From contig JALGQZ010000001.1 in assembly GCA_023105745.1 (NCBI GenBank), positions 53,739,162-53,803,161 on the forward strand: 64,000 bases of DNA, read 5' to 3'. Made by a program: the position numbers and the translations under genes. Below the pieces are notes generated by a model, which was given only the letters and a program-made list of their open reading frames with translations, ran no database searches and was not told where the DNA came from. Below, piece after piece: positions 1-11,559 of the stretch. The stretch is from Austropuccinia psidii. Taxonomy: Eukaryota > Basidiomycota > Pucciniomycetes > Pucciniales > Sphaerophragmiaceae. Numbering within the stretch: position 1 is the first letter of the stretch; the number at the start of each line of letters is the position of its first letter.

Positions 1-526
1 GATCTCACTTGAAAGACTCCAAAAGAATAAAGAAATAAAAATAAAAGAATAAATTTCTCTAAGAAACATGCAAGTAAAAAGATGAGATGCAATGAGAGAA
101 ATGAGAAGCTAAATGGCAAAAGAGTTAACCAATTAAGTCCTTAATAGCTGTTTCAACTTTCCAAGATAAAAAATTGAATTAGTAAGGATATGACTACCAA
201 AGATCCATTGACAGGCAAAGAAAGAAAAAGAAAGAGGTTCTAAATGACTGACTTGATAATATCAGTATTCACTTAACAGAATGAAAATAAAATGAAGATA
301 AAATAAAGTCAAAGTATATTAACTAACTGGGGGAAAGCCCCCAGGGTCAAAGGAGGCTGGTATATGTGAAAAGTTGAGAGCTTGAATCTTTCAGGCTGAA
401 AGCTGGTCTGTATTTAATCCTTGAATCTGTATTTACTGCTTTATGAAGTGTATACCTTTCCAAATTGGGAAATGAACTGGTTTGAATGAAATTTCCATGG
501 TGTATGGAGGAAAATACAGGTCTTGA
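1..526. other. Unassigned AT-rich sequence
   Basis: No open frame, RNA gene or repeat that I recognise. Positions 330-350 contain a short GC-rich inverted repeat (GGGGGAAAGCCCCC) in otherwise AT-rich DNA. This and the next kilobase are less AT-rich than most of the window, which suggests an older element of its own, but I cannot assign it to a family. Confidence 0.3.
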
Positions 527-889
527 TTAATCCAGACTGTAATGAATGAATGTGGTTTTCATGGTGTATTGATGGAGCACTGACCCTTGGAAAATTGTTT
601 TGGAGCTGACTCTTGAATATCCCTTGAAAATAAACTGCCAGTATTCCCTTGGAGGCATACTGTGAATGAGAATAACCAATGATTGCTTGATGGTGTCATT
701 GGTATGTGAGATTGCCACTTTTCTTTTGAGCCTTGATGAATCCTCTGGATGACATTCCTTGATGACCTGATTAAAAGCTGTGATAGCCATTTGATATTGG
801 TTCCATCGGATTTCTGGTGAAAAAAGATGCATAATGGTGTATAACACCATGTATAGCACTTTGGGTTCTTGGAGGGTGGAAATGGCCAA
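527..889 (-). pseudogene. Unrecognised 120-codon open frame, possibly a retroelement gag remnant
   Basis: The frame is open for about 120 codons on the minus strand with mixed amino-acid composition, unlike the F/L/I/N/K-rich chance frames elsewhere in the window. It has no ATG start: position 889 reads TTG, and the frame stays open a little further upstream, so this is part of something rather than a complete gene. Residues around IRWNQYQMAITAFNQVIKE are loosely reminiscent of the helical gag (UBN2-type) domain of Copia retrotransposons, but I see no zinc knuckle and no following protease. The flanking frames are full of stops. The alternative is a chance frame in a less AT-rich repeat. Function not assigned. 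Confidence 0.25.
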
Positions 890-1374
890 AGGTCGTTTAG
901 GATTGATTCCAGGAGTATATAAGTGAAAATTGGGTTTTGAGTGGCTTCAAAGGTGAAAGAGTGTTTTGAGGTGTTTTTCCAAATGAAGCTAATACAGCTT
1001 TAAAACTGTATTTGTGAAAAATGCACAAATCTGGCAATTAAAAGGGGAAAATGGCCTAAAATGGCAAATACAGAAAAATGCGCAAATCGGTATTTAAATC
1101 TTAAAAAGCCAAATACAGGCTTTTGGGATGTATTTTCCCTGTTGACTGGAAAATACAAAAGACTTACCAAAAGCAAACATGGCCAGGAAAGGCCTTATGA
1201 TGATGAAGGGGCCAGGTTGGCCCCAGATGATGAAATGACCATAAAGGCCATAAAAGAATGAAATGGCCATTTTGGCCAATGAATTTGGATATGGCTAAAT
1301 TGCCATAAACTGGAGATGGCGTGGATCTGCCATATTGAGGTCCAAGAGGCTGAATCCCATGGCTGTGAAATCAA
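890..1374. other. Unassigned, moderately GC segment rich in TGGCC motifs
   Basis: This stretch holds many short copies of TGGCC/GGCCA, including the near-palindrome GGGGCCAGGTTGGCCCC near 1208-1224. No coding signature is visible. It ends where homology to the LTR-B repeat begins, so it looks like part of a separate, older element truncated by or abutting that repeat. Confidence 0.3.
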
Positions 1375-3091
1375 TTAAAAGAAGTATTAAACAATAAAAC
1401 TTCTTTATTAAAATAATTTCATTATTTTAATATAGACTTATCTTTTACAAGAAGAATTATAAATATAATTCTTGGAGAAAAAAAATAATAGAGAGAATCT
1501 TAATAATTAATTATAAGCCACTCACTAACGCTCAATGAACCTTGGAAAGAATATGGTAGCGAGATTTGATGGATAAATTGTGGATTTAAGGGATCAAAAT
1601 TGATTTATAACAATATTACATAAATATATAGCTGATTTATGGGATGTCATGTCTTTCTGATTGATTCTAAAAGAATGAAACACTTAAGAAAAGATTTAAC
1701 TAATACTTACTTGTTGGTAACCAAGATACAATTGGATAATACAATGATTTGGAAAAACAAAAAGAGCAATCCTATTTTAAGTCAACAACAGCTCACAGAG
1801 ACCTGCCATGGAGAAAACTGAAAATCAACTGATTGAGAAAACAATAATCCTTTTTGGATTATTGTTTGCATCATCTGTTGTCATGTAAGATTATCATAAT
1901 TACTTAATTAATGCTTTCACGTGAGTACCAACCCATTTATGGTTGAGAATAAAAGGAGTAATAACTGTAAATATTCTTCTATTTCAAAATTAACATTAAT
2001 TTATCAAATTTATCAATGTTATTGGAAATCTCATCACAGGTTGTATTTTCTGTGAATTTTTGAATATTCAGTTTTTCTTGTGGAATCATCAAAGATGGAC
2101 TGTAAGTAAGACTTTAAACTTTACCTATGAAACCATAATTCTCTGTGATTTCTCTATAACTCATACCATTTTCCATTGATACTGAAAGTTTCAGAAAGAT
2201 TTATTAAGAATTGTATTTTTAATGAATTTTTGAAGTTTTTACGTCATTTCTACATAGAATAGCAAATAGCACAGTATGGGATGTTTCTATGAGGTAAATC
2301 AATGAATACTAGTCCAAAAAGGGTTTTAATTACTATTTTAAGGTTTATCCATGTAAAATCATTAAAAATTGACATGGTTACAGGAGTCTAAGTTTCTCTT
2401 TACCTCTTTGTCACATCAAAATAATGGCTTATTTGCAATTTCCTTATGATTTAATTAGATTTTGACTTGGTAAATAAGGTTGCAAAAGGCTTTAGTATAC
2501 TAATCGAGCCATGATCAGCCATTGATTCAAGCTTGAGATCTATCCATGCCTTAGAAGCCTCAGAAGTTGGGTACCCTGGCCCTCTTTGATGTCTTTTGTC
2601 CCCCTTAGCTATTTTCATGTTGAAAATAGAAATTAAGGCTTCAAGACTGATATCCACTATGGGTGTATCAAAGCTTTATGTAAGAATACCATAATATTAA
2701 ATGCCACAAACATGCAAAACACTATTATTAGTGTATATGTAACATGGTATTTCTCACATTCCCATTATTTTGGCATGAAATTCAGAAAAACAAAAACTTT
2801 CACAATTCTTTTATGTGGTATTGGAGTATTTTCCATATTACCACCTCATAGAGTTAATTTAAGCTTATTCAATATATGGAGCTTCCCTAGATGAATTTTT
2901 TGTGTAAAATCTAAATTAGGCCTTAAATACATGGATTTACTTACTCAAAAAAAAAGTTATACATATTTTTTGAAATCAAAAATGATGAATTTTGAATATA
3001 TGCATGACTAATGGGTTATTCATAGTTCAGAATTCATCTTAAAGATACCTATGGCCTATTTGGGTATGTATAATATACCTCAAGTCTCACA
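1375..3091 (-). mobile_element. LTR-B family copy B1 (LTR-like repeat, truncated at one end)
   Basis: The right end reads ...CAAGTCTCACA at 3081-3091, matching in reverse the TGTGAG start that defines the family. Just inside it are the conserved GGTATGTATAATATACC segment and a GGCC block. The core around 2555-2600 shares the 'gggtaccC' and 'cctctttgatgtcttttg' blocks seen in B3 and B5. Homology with B5 (inverted) can be followed back to about 1375, where it stops without the expected TGTAAG end, so this copy is truncated. B5 is its closest relative here. No coding capacity is seen. The strand given is the one on which the unit reads TGTGAG to CTTACA. Confidence 0.6.
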
Positions 3092-3859
3092 CTATACAAA
3101 GAAATTCATAAGTAAAAGTAAAACTTTTCCATCCAAATAAACCATTATAATATGTTTTTTCATGTCTTACATACTTCAGATACCTTTGGAAGGGTATATC
3201 AAAACATTTAAATATTCTTTTACTAAAGACATGATCAATTTTCTATTATACATTCATATCCATTATTTTTTGGAACAAATTATTTCTGAAAATATTTTTA
3301 GCTGAATTCAAACCTATTAAGATGTATAATTTGTGGTCAGAATTCTGTTTTTAAATTATTTTATTCTTCCCTTGATTTTTGGATATATTCATGTAAAGTC
3401 TATTATTGTGTATCTGAATGTTTCTTCCATTTAATAGAATTTTTTTTAATTATAAAAAGTCTTTTCCAAATTCAATGTCCTTACATGTTGAGCTTTATCA
3501 TCTTTGAAGGTTAGAAAAAAATTTGATTATATGTTTGAATTATTTAATATTTTCTAATAAATTATTATATTCACACTCAATAATTTCCCTAATTTTCTAT
3601 AAAAAAATGTCAGATTCTAATAGTGTTCAATTTTCAAAGTTCCCCTTTCTGTTTCATCCCTCTTAATATTTAATCTCATTTATGTATTCCCAGGAATTCC
3701 AATTTGTTTTATTAGTAAAAATCTTGTACATTTTGGCATTTCTTTTGAATTCATTTTTGTCACAAAAAACAAGGATGTCATTTTTGAAATTTCTTTCTTC
3801 TCAATTTGTGGTTTCCCTTAATTATATATTTTTGATCATTGGAATCAACAAACTCTTGG
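3092..3859. other. AT-rich sequence with no recognised feature
   Basis: Nothing recognisable. A 68-codon open frame at 3682-3888 has the F/L/S/I composition expected of chance frames in T-rich DNA. Confidence 0.4.
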
Positions 3860-4560
3860 ATTTTTGCCTATCATTCCCAATTTTCTAAATTTTGTCAATT
3901 TTTTCAATTTTCTTTGCCTTTTTGAAATTTTTATTCTTTATTTTTCCATTTTGTCTTCATTGTTTAAATTTTTTTGGTTTTAATTTTATTCTGTTTTCAT
4001 ATTTTTTCAATTCTTTTAATTTTATTTTTTAAATTTCTTTTCATTTGATTTTTTCATTTCTTATTTATTTAACTCTCATTTTTTGTCCCTTTTTTTTGTT
4101 TTTGTTTTAATTTTTTTTATCTTTTTTTATCTTTTTTTTAATTTTTTTTTGGGGGTGGCAACACTTAAAATCAGTGTTTTTATACTAATTTGGAGTGTTT
4201 CAACCCCAACAAGGAAATTAAAAAAAATCAAAAATTTAAAAGAAATTGAAGAAAAAGAAATCAATAAAAAAATAGTAAAAAAGAACCACAAAAAAAAAGA
4301 TAAATATATATATATATAATTAACAAAAGACCACCAAATGAAAAAGAACTAAAAAAATTGAAAAATTGGAAAAAATTCAAAGTAAAAACAGTATTGAAAA
4401 AAAGAACTGTAATGAAAATGAAAGAATGAAAAATCAAAAAAAAAACATTAAATTAAAAAACTAAAAAAAGAACCAAAACAATGGAAAAGAGTAAAAAATT
4501 GAAAATCAAAAATACTTGAAGTTAAAATACAAACAAAATTGGAAATTCAGGCTGAATGTT
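3860..4560. repeat. T-rich to A-rich strand switch, candidate decayed foldback
   Basis: The plus strand is dominated by T runs up to about 4150, then by A runs from about 4210 to 4560. At the switch an imperfect inverted repeat (GGGGTGGCAACACT at 4152-4165 against AGTGTTTCAACCCC at 4193-4206, two mismatches) flanks a short loop. A simple (TA)n tract sits at 4304-4319. The arms beyond the centre are low-complexity, so I cannot show that they are truly collinear complements. Confidence 0.45.
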
Positions 4561-7500
4561 ATGAAAAACTAAAAATGAATCAAAATTAAATAAACATTCC
4601 CAAAAAAATACAAATATCAACAGAAGCCAAAATTTCAAAATAAGAAAAAATTACCAAAACAACAAGATGTCATCATTAAAATTTAAAAAATACCAGGGAA
4701 ATGGTTTCAAAAATACATAAAAAATTCAAAAAATCATTAAGATTGGGATTACATTAGTCAAATATGGAAATAATTTCACAAGAAATTATATAAAAAGAAA
4801 GAAAATAAAAAAAGGTTCAGAAATAGTTTTGAATCACAAAAAAGACTTTGATGCAAGAATTGGTCCATATATATCACAAAAAAAATTTTTTTGATTCAAG
4901 AAATCACTGTTGATTAAAACAAATTTAATTTAAAATTGTATTGAGACTTCATGAAAATCCCTTAACATCATTTGGTGACATTGGGAAATATTTTTGAGTC
5001 AAATATGTCTCTAATTTAAACATCATTGATAAGATGATACAGGATCTTTTGGTAAATTTGTGCAGTCCAATTTATGTGTCAGTGATAGAAAGAAAGAAAA
5101 AAATATATATTCTCATATATTTTGTAATTTAGGAATGTATAAGAGAAATGAATTGTGAAATCTTTTGATATCCAAATGCCTTCCAGCTTGGTTGCAACCT
5201 GGAAAGTGATAGTGGGTTTGACAAGGTTCTGACCAAAGTTTCAATTAAGGTGCACATAAGCTTCATCTAAAACTCCAAAGAGAACACCAACTATTTCAAA
5301 AAGGTGTGCATGACCTATTTTTTCATATTTTGACCTCTTGAGGAGTTCATATTTTCAAAAATGAGAAAATATTTATCCCATTTCACACTTTATTTAATAT
5401 ATGATATTTAAATGACAAAGAAATATCTGATTTTCTTTGAATACAATATCTGAATGTTTTTTATCAACCCCTTTTTGCAATATAACTTATTTTGATAATA
5501 TTGAAAAATACTAGATAGAGGGATTCACAGCAATATCAATGTGGCAAAGCTTGACAAGCAAGGCACTTTAAATATTCATTCCATATAGTTTCTGGGAATA
5601 TGTGAGAATAAGAGGTATAGAAGCTATAATTAAGTATTTATTTCCACTGGGATGAGGCACACAATATACGTTCAAATTTTTACTTCCATTACTTTCATGA
5701 TTCTTCCTCCCAATAAAAAAAACAAAAAATTGGCATATATAATTCATTAACATTGTTTTGCATTTTTAACCATTTAGTAAAATAAAATTTAAAAAACAAC
5801 ACTTTGTACAAGAGAAAATTATCCTTTTGTATTTATGAAATAATAATCAAGATTTAAATTATTTTATGAAGTGGAAAGCTGCTTATTCAGCTTAAAATAG
5901 TCTATTATTAGAAATATTCATAGAAATTTTTTTTTGATTAATTGATAGAGTAAAACTCATTTTCAAGAAATTGAAGACTTTCATAAATATGGGCTGAATT
6001 CATAGTTAATAAAAATAATGCTAAATCAAGGACTAGTACCAAATTGTAACATAGGAATATGCATAAATTCATATGTAAGCAAATATTTCAAATTCTGAAT
6101 AAGACTAATATTTTGAAGTAATCCTTGAAGACGCTCTGGAGCAAAACTCAATTGTGATATTCTCTTTCAATATTTCTTATAGGAGCTCAAGGGGTTGTGT
6201 ATTATCTCTTCTAGAAATAAGTGATTATGTTGACCTGTATAGTTATTCAAATTGTAATCTTTAATTTATTGTTGGTTTTTAAAAAGGGAAGTAAAGAATG
6301 TATTTAAAGTATAAAACTGTAAAAAACACCTAAAGGGTATTACTCCTTTGAAATATCTGGTAGGGTATCTTTGGAAGCATGACAATTTACACCTTTAAGG
6401 CTGAAGACATATATATCATGCAATAGATTTTTAAATTTTGGAATTAAATTAAATTATCAACGGAGATGAGTTTTACCATTAATTTGAGTTTATTATATAG
6501 ATCAAACTGTCATCTAAGAATGTTTCTGAAAATTTGGTTCATTAATAAATTATTCATTAAAACTTATTAATTAAATGTAGAATTATTTGATGGAGTATAT
6601 TGGTCTTGCACCAGAATGTCAGATTTGTGTTTGCATAATATTAAACAATCCTTTATTTGGGGCTAAAGATTGAACACACTCATTGGATGTATAAAATTGA
6701 GAATTGGATTTTTAGTTTATAATTTCTTTTCAATCTTCATATATTTCTATATCTATCAGAGATTAAATTTATTCAAGTTATATCAAATCTTTTTATGAAA
6801 ATTAAAGCATAACCTTTCTGTATTTAATCTAACTTTGGCAAAAAATCTTCTAACCTTAAAGGTAGTTATGGAAAGAATGAATATTTTTTCCAAAGAGCTT
6901 TAGCAATTTGCACTAAAATCAATTAACTTTTTTGTACAGAATCAGCATATATAAAGTAATTCAATCCTAATATCATTCACTTCCTTATTGAAAAAAATAA
7001 TTATAGTGAGGTTAATTAAACATTTTAATAATTATAATATCCCCCATTTCTAAAACTGTGTTCACAGTATCAGAAATAAATTTCAGGAAGGAGATTTGAT
7101 TTGATTGACTTCTGTATACAAAGAGTATAGTGCTGAATAAAACTTTAAGTTAATATTTGAATAGAAGAGATTATAAGTACCTAAGTATTCCAATTGAGAA
7201 TATATGTTGTGATTTCATCATTTTCTGAAAAAATAAACCAAATACAATAACCAAAAATACTATTGAATTTCAATTTGAAAATGCTGTAGGCTCTTCCAAA
7301 CACATTGAATCAATTACTTTCTTAAAAAAATGAAACTTTCATATAAAAGTAGAATTTTCTGACAAGACTTTTGATATATATATCTAGAAAGTAGCTCTTA
7401 TGTCACAGAGTAATTGGATTGTTAAAAAGTAATTATTATTTGATTATATTTATCATACAAAAAAACTCAAAAGGTGCTGAAGCTCTCCTATTTGAAAAAG

Positions 7501-7602
7501 TTATGGTAATTTTTCCTTCCATATCAGTATAAAAAAAGTTATCTTTTGAATCTGATGAGCCAAGAATAATTTTGAGACAATGTATTTGTAAAGCAGTGTC
7601 TT
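4561..7602. other. AT-rich intergenic sequence with no recognised feature
   Basis: About 3 kb of AT-rich DNA. All open frames are short and have chance composition. No tRNA, inverted repeat or transposon coding motif was found by eye. Confidence 0.4.
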
Positions 7603-7902
7603 TGTGTGAGCCTTAAAGATATTTTCATATACCCAAAAGACCACAATAAACAAAATAAGATATAAATATAAATAAAATAAATTTATTTATATTAGCAAAA
7701 TAAAGACTAAAATATAAATAAAAATTTATATATAAAAGTAAAAATTTAATTATAATTTAAAATAAAAATTACATTAAATTTTGAAATTGTGAAAATGCAT
7801 TTTTACTTGAAAGAATGAATTTTTAATAAAGATTAATGAAATTAAAACATTTTTGGTAAAAATTTAAATAAAATATATTATGAATTTTCATGCAATAAAT
7901 AA

Positions 7903-8431
7903 AGGGTGTTGGTAAACACACGTAAGCTTTTAGTAAAAACACGTAAGCCCTTACCTGTTTTTACTAAAAATGTTGGGCCCAAAAATGACAATAACAAGGC
8001 CATTTATGGAATTTTTAAGGCTATAAATGCCATTAAAAATGCCATTTATGGAATTGGTAAGGCTATAAATGACATTAATAATTCCATAAATGGCATTAAT
8101 AGCCTTAAAAATGCCAGTCATGGCATTGTTAATGTCATTTATAGCCTTAAAATTTCCATAAATGGCATTGTTAATGTCATTTGTGGCCTTAACAATGCCA
8201 TAAATGGCATTAATGGCCTTCAAAATACCATAAATGGCATTAACAATTCCATTGATGGAATTAATAATGCCCTTTATTGCATTTATAATTCCATAAATAG
8301 GCATATTTCATTTAAAAACCACCCCTTATGTCTTTTTAACATATAATTACGTGTTTTTACCATAAATTGGTAAAAACACGTAAGTTTTTAGTAAAAACAT
8401 GTAAGGGCTTACGTGTGTTTACCAACACCCT
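7903..8431. mobile_element. 529-bp TIR/foldback element (MITE-like, non-autonomous)
   Basis: The element begins AGGGTGTTGG at 7903 and ends CCAACACCCT at 8431. The outer 25 bp are a perfect terminal inverted repeat. The bases just outside are AAATAA on both sides, a candidate 6-bp target duplication, though weak because it is low-complexity. Two subterminal hairpins follow. Positions 7928-7947 pair with 7950-7969 (20-bp arms, one mismatch), and 8349-8361 pair with 8369-8381 (13 bp, perfect). No transposase is encoded, so it must have moved with help from elsewhere. The perfect TIRs suggest it is younger than the LTR-B copy it interrupts. I cannot name its superfamily. Confidence 0.88.
7985..8300. 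repeat. Degenerate 21-bp palindromic tandem repeat inside the TIR element
   Basis: The interior is built from about fifteen degenerate 21-bp units around GGCATTAANAATNCCATAAAT. The unit is close to its own reverse complement, so both strands look alike. Because 21 is a multiple of three and the unit lacks stops, long open frames appear on both strands (7906-8346 plus, 7951-8304 minus) with a seven-residue rhythm of N-A/S-I-N/Y-G-I. They have no domain and I read them as a by-product of the repeat. Confidence 0.8.
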
Positions 8432-10410
8432 AAATAAATTTAAGAAAATTCCTTCACCATTGGACTCCTCATAAAAAGTAAGGTGGGGTCACCTCTAGGT
8501 AAATTTCTGTAACTCAACTCTAAATAAGCTTAAATTAAGTTTTTAGTATTTTCTGTACAAAAGTTAAAAATCCTCAAAACCTTAATTTAATTCACACCAA
8601 ATATGGTGTTAACCATCAATTTTTGTGTTAAAATTGAGGTGTTGTGTGTAGTTTAGAAGGTATGAGGAATTGAAGTATTTTCAATTGAAATGTCAAAATG
8701 TGCATGTGTATTACATAAGTGAACTGTAATTTACATATGAGGTATCAATTATTACAGTTGTGTACTGTGAAAACTCAATTGAATTTTATGTGTAAATTAC
8801 AAGTGTATTACATGATGAGGAATTAAAGAAAAAAGAAATTGGAAAGATCAATTCTGGGGGGGAAGGAACTCTAGCTCCAAGGGGGACCCAGACCCCAAAA
8901 TCCTTTCTGAAAGGCGTGGGATGTCAAAATCCATACAAAATTTCATTACTAGTGGCCTGAAATTGAGTAACAGGGTCTGTGACTCAATTGATGATGAGGT
9001 TTTGATACCAACCAGGGCAGTTTTAACTGTTGCCAAGAGGGTTAAGCTACCCTTAAGTTAAGACAATCTTATTAAAAACAGTTTTAACTTGTTTCTACCA
9101 CTCTTACACACATTCTGACGTGTTTTGAAGGCTCTAGACCAGGTATTACTATAGTAATGGCTGATTTAAGGGTCTAAAAGGGCTAAAACCAGCCTTTTTT
9201 GGTCTAAGCCAGGGTTCAATGATTCCATAATTGGATTTTCTGTTTTCAGAGTATTTTCCACGACTGACACAAGTAAATTTTACTTTTGGAGTAAGAAAAT
9301 TGATGGCTATAAAAGAATGTCTTCTTTGCCCCACTTTTCTCTTCTTGTTAGAATCTTTTCCTTTTATAATTAGTTTAAACACTATTAAACCAATCAATAA
9401 GAGATTCCAACCACCCTTTTTAAATCAATTTAAACCTTTTGACCATTTGAAAAAGCTATTATAATCATTGTTTGTAACTCTTATAATCATATTTACCCCT
9501 TGAACCACCCCAAAAATTAATTAAAGCATCTTTCATCACTGTTAACTTTGTCACTTTGTTTCCAAATTCACCCTGGTCACTTTTGGGTGTTTCTCCTCTT
9601 TAAATATCTTTTTAAAGACTTTGTTCTTTATTCAATTGTTTGCAGTTCTTTGCTCAATTAATTCCAATTGAAATTGCTCTTGAAGAAATTTCTTTTGTAG
9701 CCTTATATATCTCTTGTAGAGTATTTTTGGATAACTTTTTATTGTTGGTAAAACAATAAATCTTTATAATATTATTTTTTATACTTATAAAGTTAAAAGC
9801 AGTTAATTTGGTGTGTTTTCTCTTAAAAAAACTATTTCTTACTATTTTTAATTATATTTCACCTTATACAAATTTTGAGAAAAGGAAAAGTACTTGATTT
9901 TTATTCAAAGTTTCATATCCACACCTTACACTTTTATTATATGATCATGGGAAAATCTTTGGCAAAATTTAAAATATTGAAAATAGGATTCATTTCATTT
10001 TTATTTGTTGAATTACATAAGATGGAGATTGAATTCAAGTCAGGGAAAACAAGGATATATCAAAAATTTCAGTGTGAAGGGAAACATCTATTCAATAGAA
10101 GATAATAATGATGAGGAAGTTTAATAATGATGAAAATTTACAGTAATTTTGATTAATAATTTCAGTTCAGTGACTAAAATTGAAATTTTGGTAGGAGAAT
10201 AGTTTTCAATAAATCATGTGAATGGAGATGGCAAAAGAGGAATCTGAGGAATAGTGATGTAAGATGTAATCTTTAGCTGAGAGTAGCCTTAGAATGGAAT
10301 TTGTTTCTCTATTTTTGAATCCAAGAAATTGAGGGGAAGAACTTACTTTTAAAAATATTTTCATATAAAACACTTCAATTGAGTTAAATGTCAGAAATCT
10401 TCCAACCACA

Positions 10411-10539
10411 AAAATCCAGCTTAGAAGATGACCAAATGAAAATAGAAAGTTAGAACCCAGTATAAAGCAAGCTTAAAGCTGGGTTTTACCTGCTACCCCT
10501 GCCAGTGGGGATAGCTTTTTTTCATGGAGAATATTTCAA
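10411..10539. other. Short spacer between B2 and the Copia-2 LTR
   Basis: Contains a small stem, CTACCCCTGCCAGTGGGG, near 10492-10509. Otherwise unremarkable. Confidence 0.3.
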
Positions 10540-10652
10540 AAATATCAACTCACATTGTTTCTTATCTTAGAGAATTAGGTGTGCTGTCATCTGTGATTTT
10601 CTCTCCAATCAAATCATAAGGTACTAATAACTTATTAAGAAGTTGTTTTTAT
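10540..10652 (+). mobile_element. Copia-2 5' LTR, 3' end only
   Basis: Shares the block running from CTCACATT.TTTCTTATCTTA through TAAGGTACTAATA to the TTATT/AAG.AGTTG end with the repeated units of the Copia LTR at 21744-22180. Here it directly precedes a gag reading frame, as a 5' LTR should. The rest of the LTR upstream is missing or replaced by LTR-B copy B2. Confidence 0.65.
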
Positions 10653-10664
10653 AGGTTATGGGAA
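10651..10664 (+). promoter_or_regulatory. Candidate primer-binding site of Copia-2
   Basis: AGGTTATGGGAATA lies at the LTR/gag junction. Many Copia elements prime from the anticodon stem-loop region of initiator tRNA-Met, giving sites that start GGTTATG. The first eight bases fit that pattern and the remainder has drifted. The assignment is by position and partial match only. Confidence 0.35.
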
Positions 10665-11559
10665 TAGATGCAATAATTGGTTCCGCTGCACAGAAGAATG
10701 GGATACACATTCTTTGCAAAAAACACTTTGAATGGGATGCCACCATCAGGAAATTGTTTTTATACATAGCCTTCCTAGACTATGCTGAAAGTGACTCCAA
10801 TACACCATCAGAATCAACATTGGACCTCTTTCTAAAATATAAGGAGATGAAACAAAAGGATTCTGGTGTTATTTGTCAATCACTCAACACCAACAGCCAT
10901 GCAAAGTTTCTCACCAATGAAAATGAAAAAAGTTCCTTAGAACTATATACTACAGTCTAATCAAAGTAAAAAATGGGCTAGAATCTGTTTTGATTTACTA
11001 TTTGTCACCTGCAGGGATAATGGATTACAGAAATGTGTCAGTAATATCAGAATTCAACTCATGAATCTTAACTCAGTGCGAATTTGTGTAGGAAAACCAC
11101 CAAGTCTAGTTGATATTTCGGATGAGTTATTAGCCAAAATAATCACCATAAAGCTTTCAGCAGGATATGATAACCTGAAAAGAATCATATATGACACACA
11201 ACCCTTGGAGACAGTCAAAGTTGTCTCCAAAATTGATGACTACATTAGAGACATCTATTCAACCGCAAAAGAGAATGATTCAAGTCAACAGATTAAATTT
11301 GAATTTGCATACAAAGCACAGAACTTTGCCTACTGAAGCAATGGGACTCATATTCCCTTGTCCAAAAATTCTATTGAAGAATGCAGACAGCTCAAAAACA
11401 AAAACAAAAAACAAGAAGAAACACTACATAAAGAATAAAAAGAAAGCCAAATCAGCAAACAAAAACCAAGAATTGATGCTTGAAGAAAGTCACTCTTCCT
11501 CTGAGGAGAATCTTTTAGTTAGGTACTCTAAACCTTTTGTAAAAAAATGCAATTCTTGA
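10658..11559 (+). pseudogene. gag: Copia-2 gag (decayed)
   Basis: Gag is the nucleocapsid precursor that packages retrotransposon RNA in cytoplasmic virus-like particles. The first frame (10658-10960) includes KNGIHILCKKHFEWDATIRK, the N-terminal region with a conserved F-E-W-D that I associate with rust-type Copia gag. The frame is then broken. It resumes around 11016 and runs to 11336 with GKPPSLVDISDELLAKI, the helical gag core, and shifts again to the frame 11191-11559. That last piece ends in a lysine-rich tail followed by an acidic serine stretch (EESHSSSEEN). I see no CCHC zinc knuckle. At least two frameshifts and several stops make it non-functional. It follows the LTR end and precedes protease, the normal Copia order. 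Confidence 0.75.

Larger units (their letters stand above)
7603..10410 (+). mobile_element. LTR-B family copy B2, interrupted by a TIR element
   Basis: Starts with TGTGTGAGCC at 7603 followed by the family's ATACCC and GACCACA blocks. It continues after the inserted element with the conserved GGTGTTGTGTGTA at about 8638-8650, then the CCTTGAACCACCCC block near 9499-9512. A 'TTCAGTGACTA' block lies near 10165, as in B3 and B4 (CTGTCAGTGACTAT), and the copy appears to end at CCAACCACA, 10402-10410. Its 8850-9560 portion aligns in inverted orientation with B6 (26560-27180), and 9460-10410 aligns directly with B7 (22380-23323). Without the 529-bp insertion it would be about 2.28 kb, longer than B3/B4, so it belongs to a different subfamily. 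The ends are approximate and no target duplication is visible. Confidence 0.55.

Noticed and set aside
1553..1566. TGGTAGCGAGATTT, at first read as a retrotransposon primer-binding site
   Set aside because: The surrounding sequence aligns with the interior of LTR-B copy B5, so the string lies inside the repeat rather than at an LTR/leader junction.
7906..8346. 146- and 117-codon frames on opposite strands
   Set aside because: They arise from a near-palindromic 21-bp repeat inside a TIR element. Both strands give the same seven-residue pattern, so neither is likely to be a gene.
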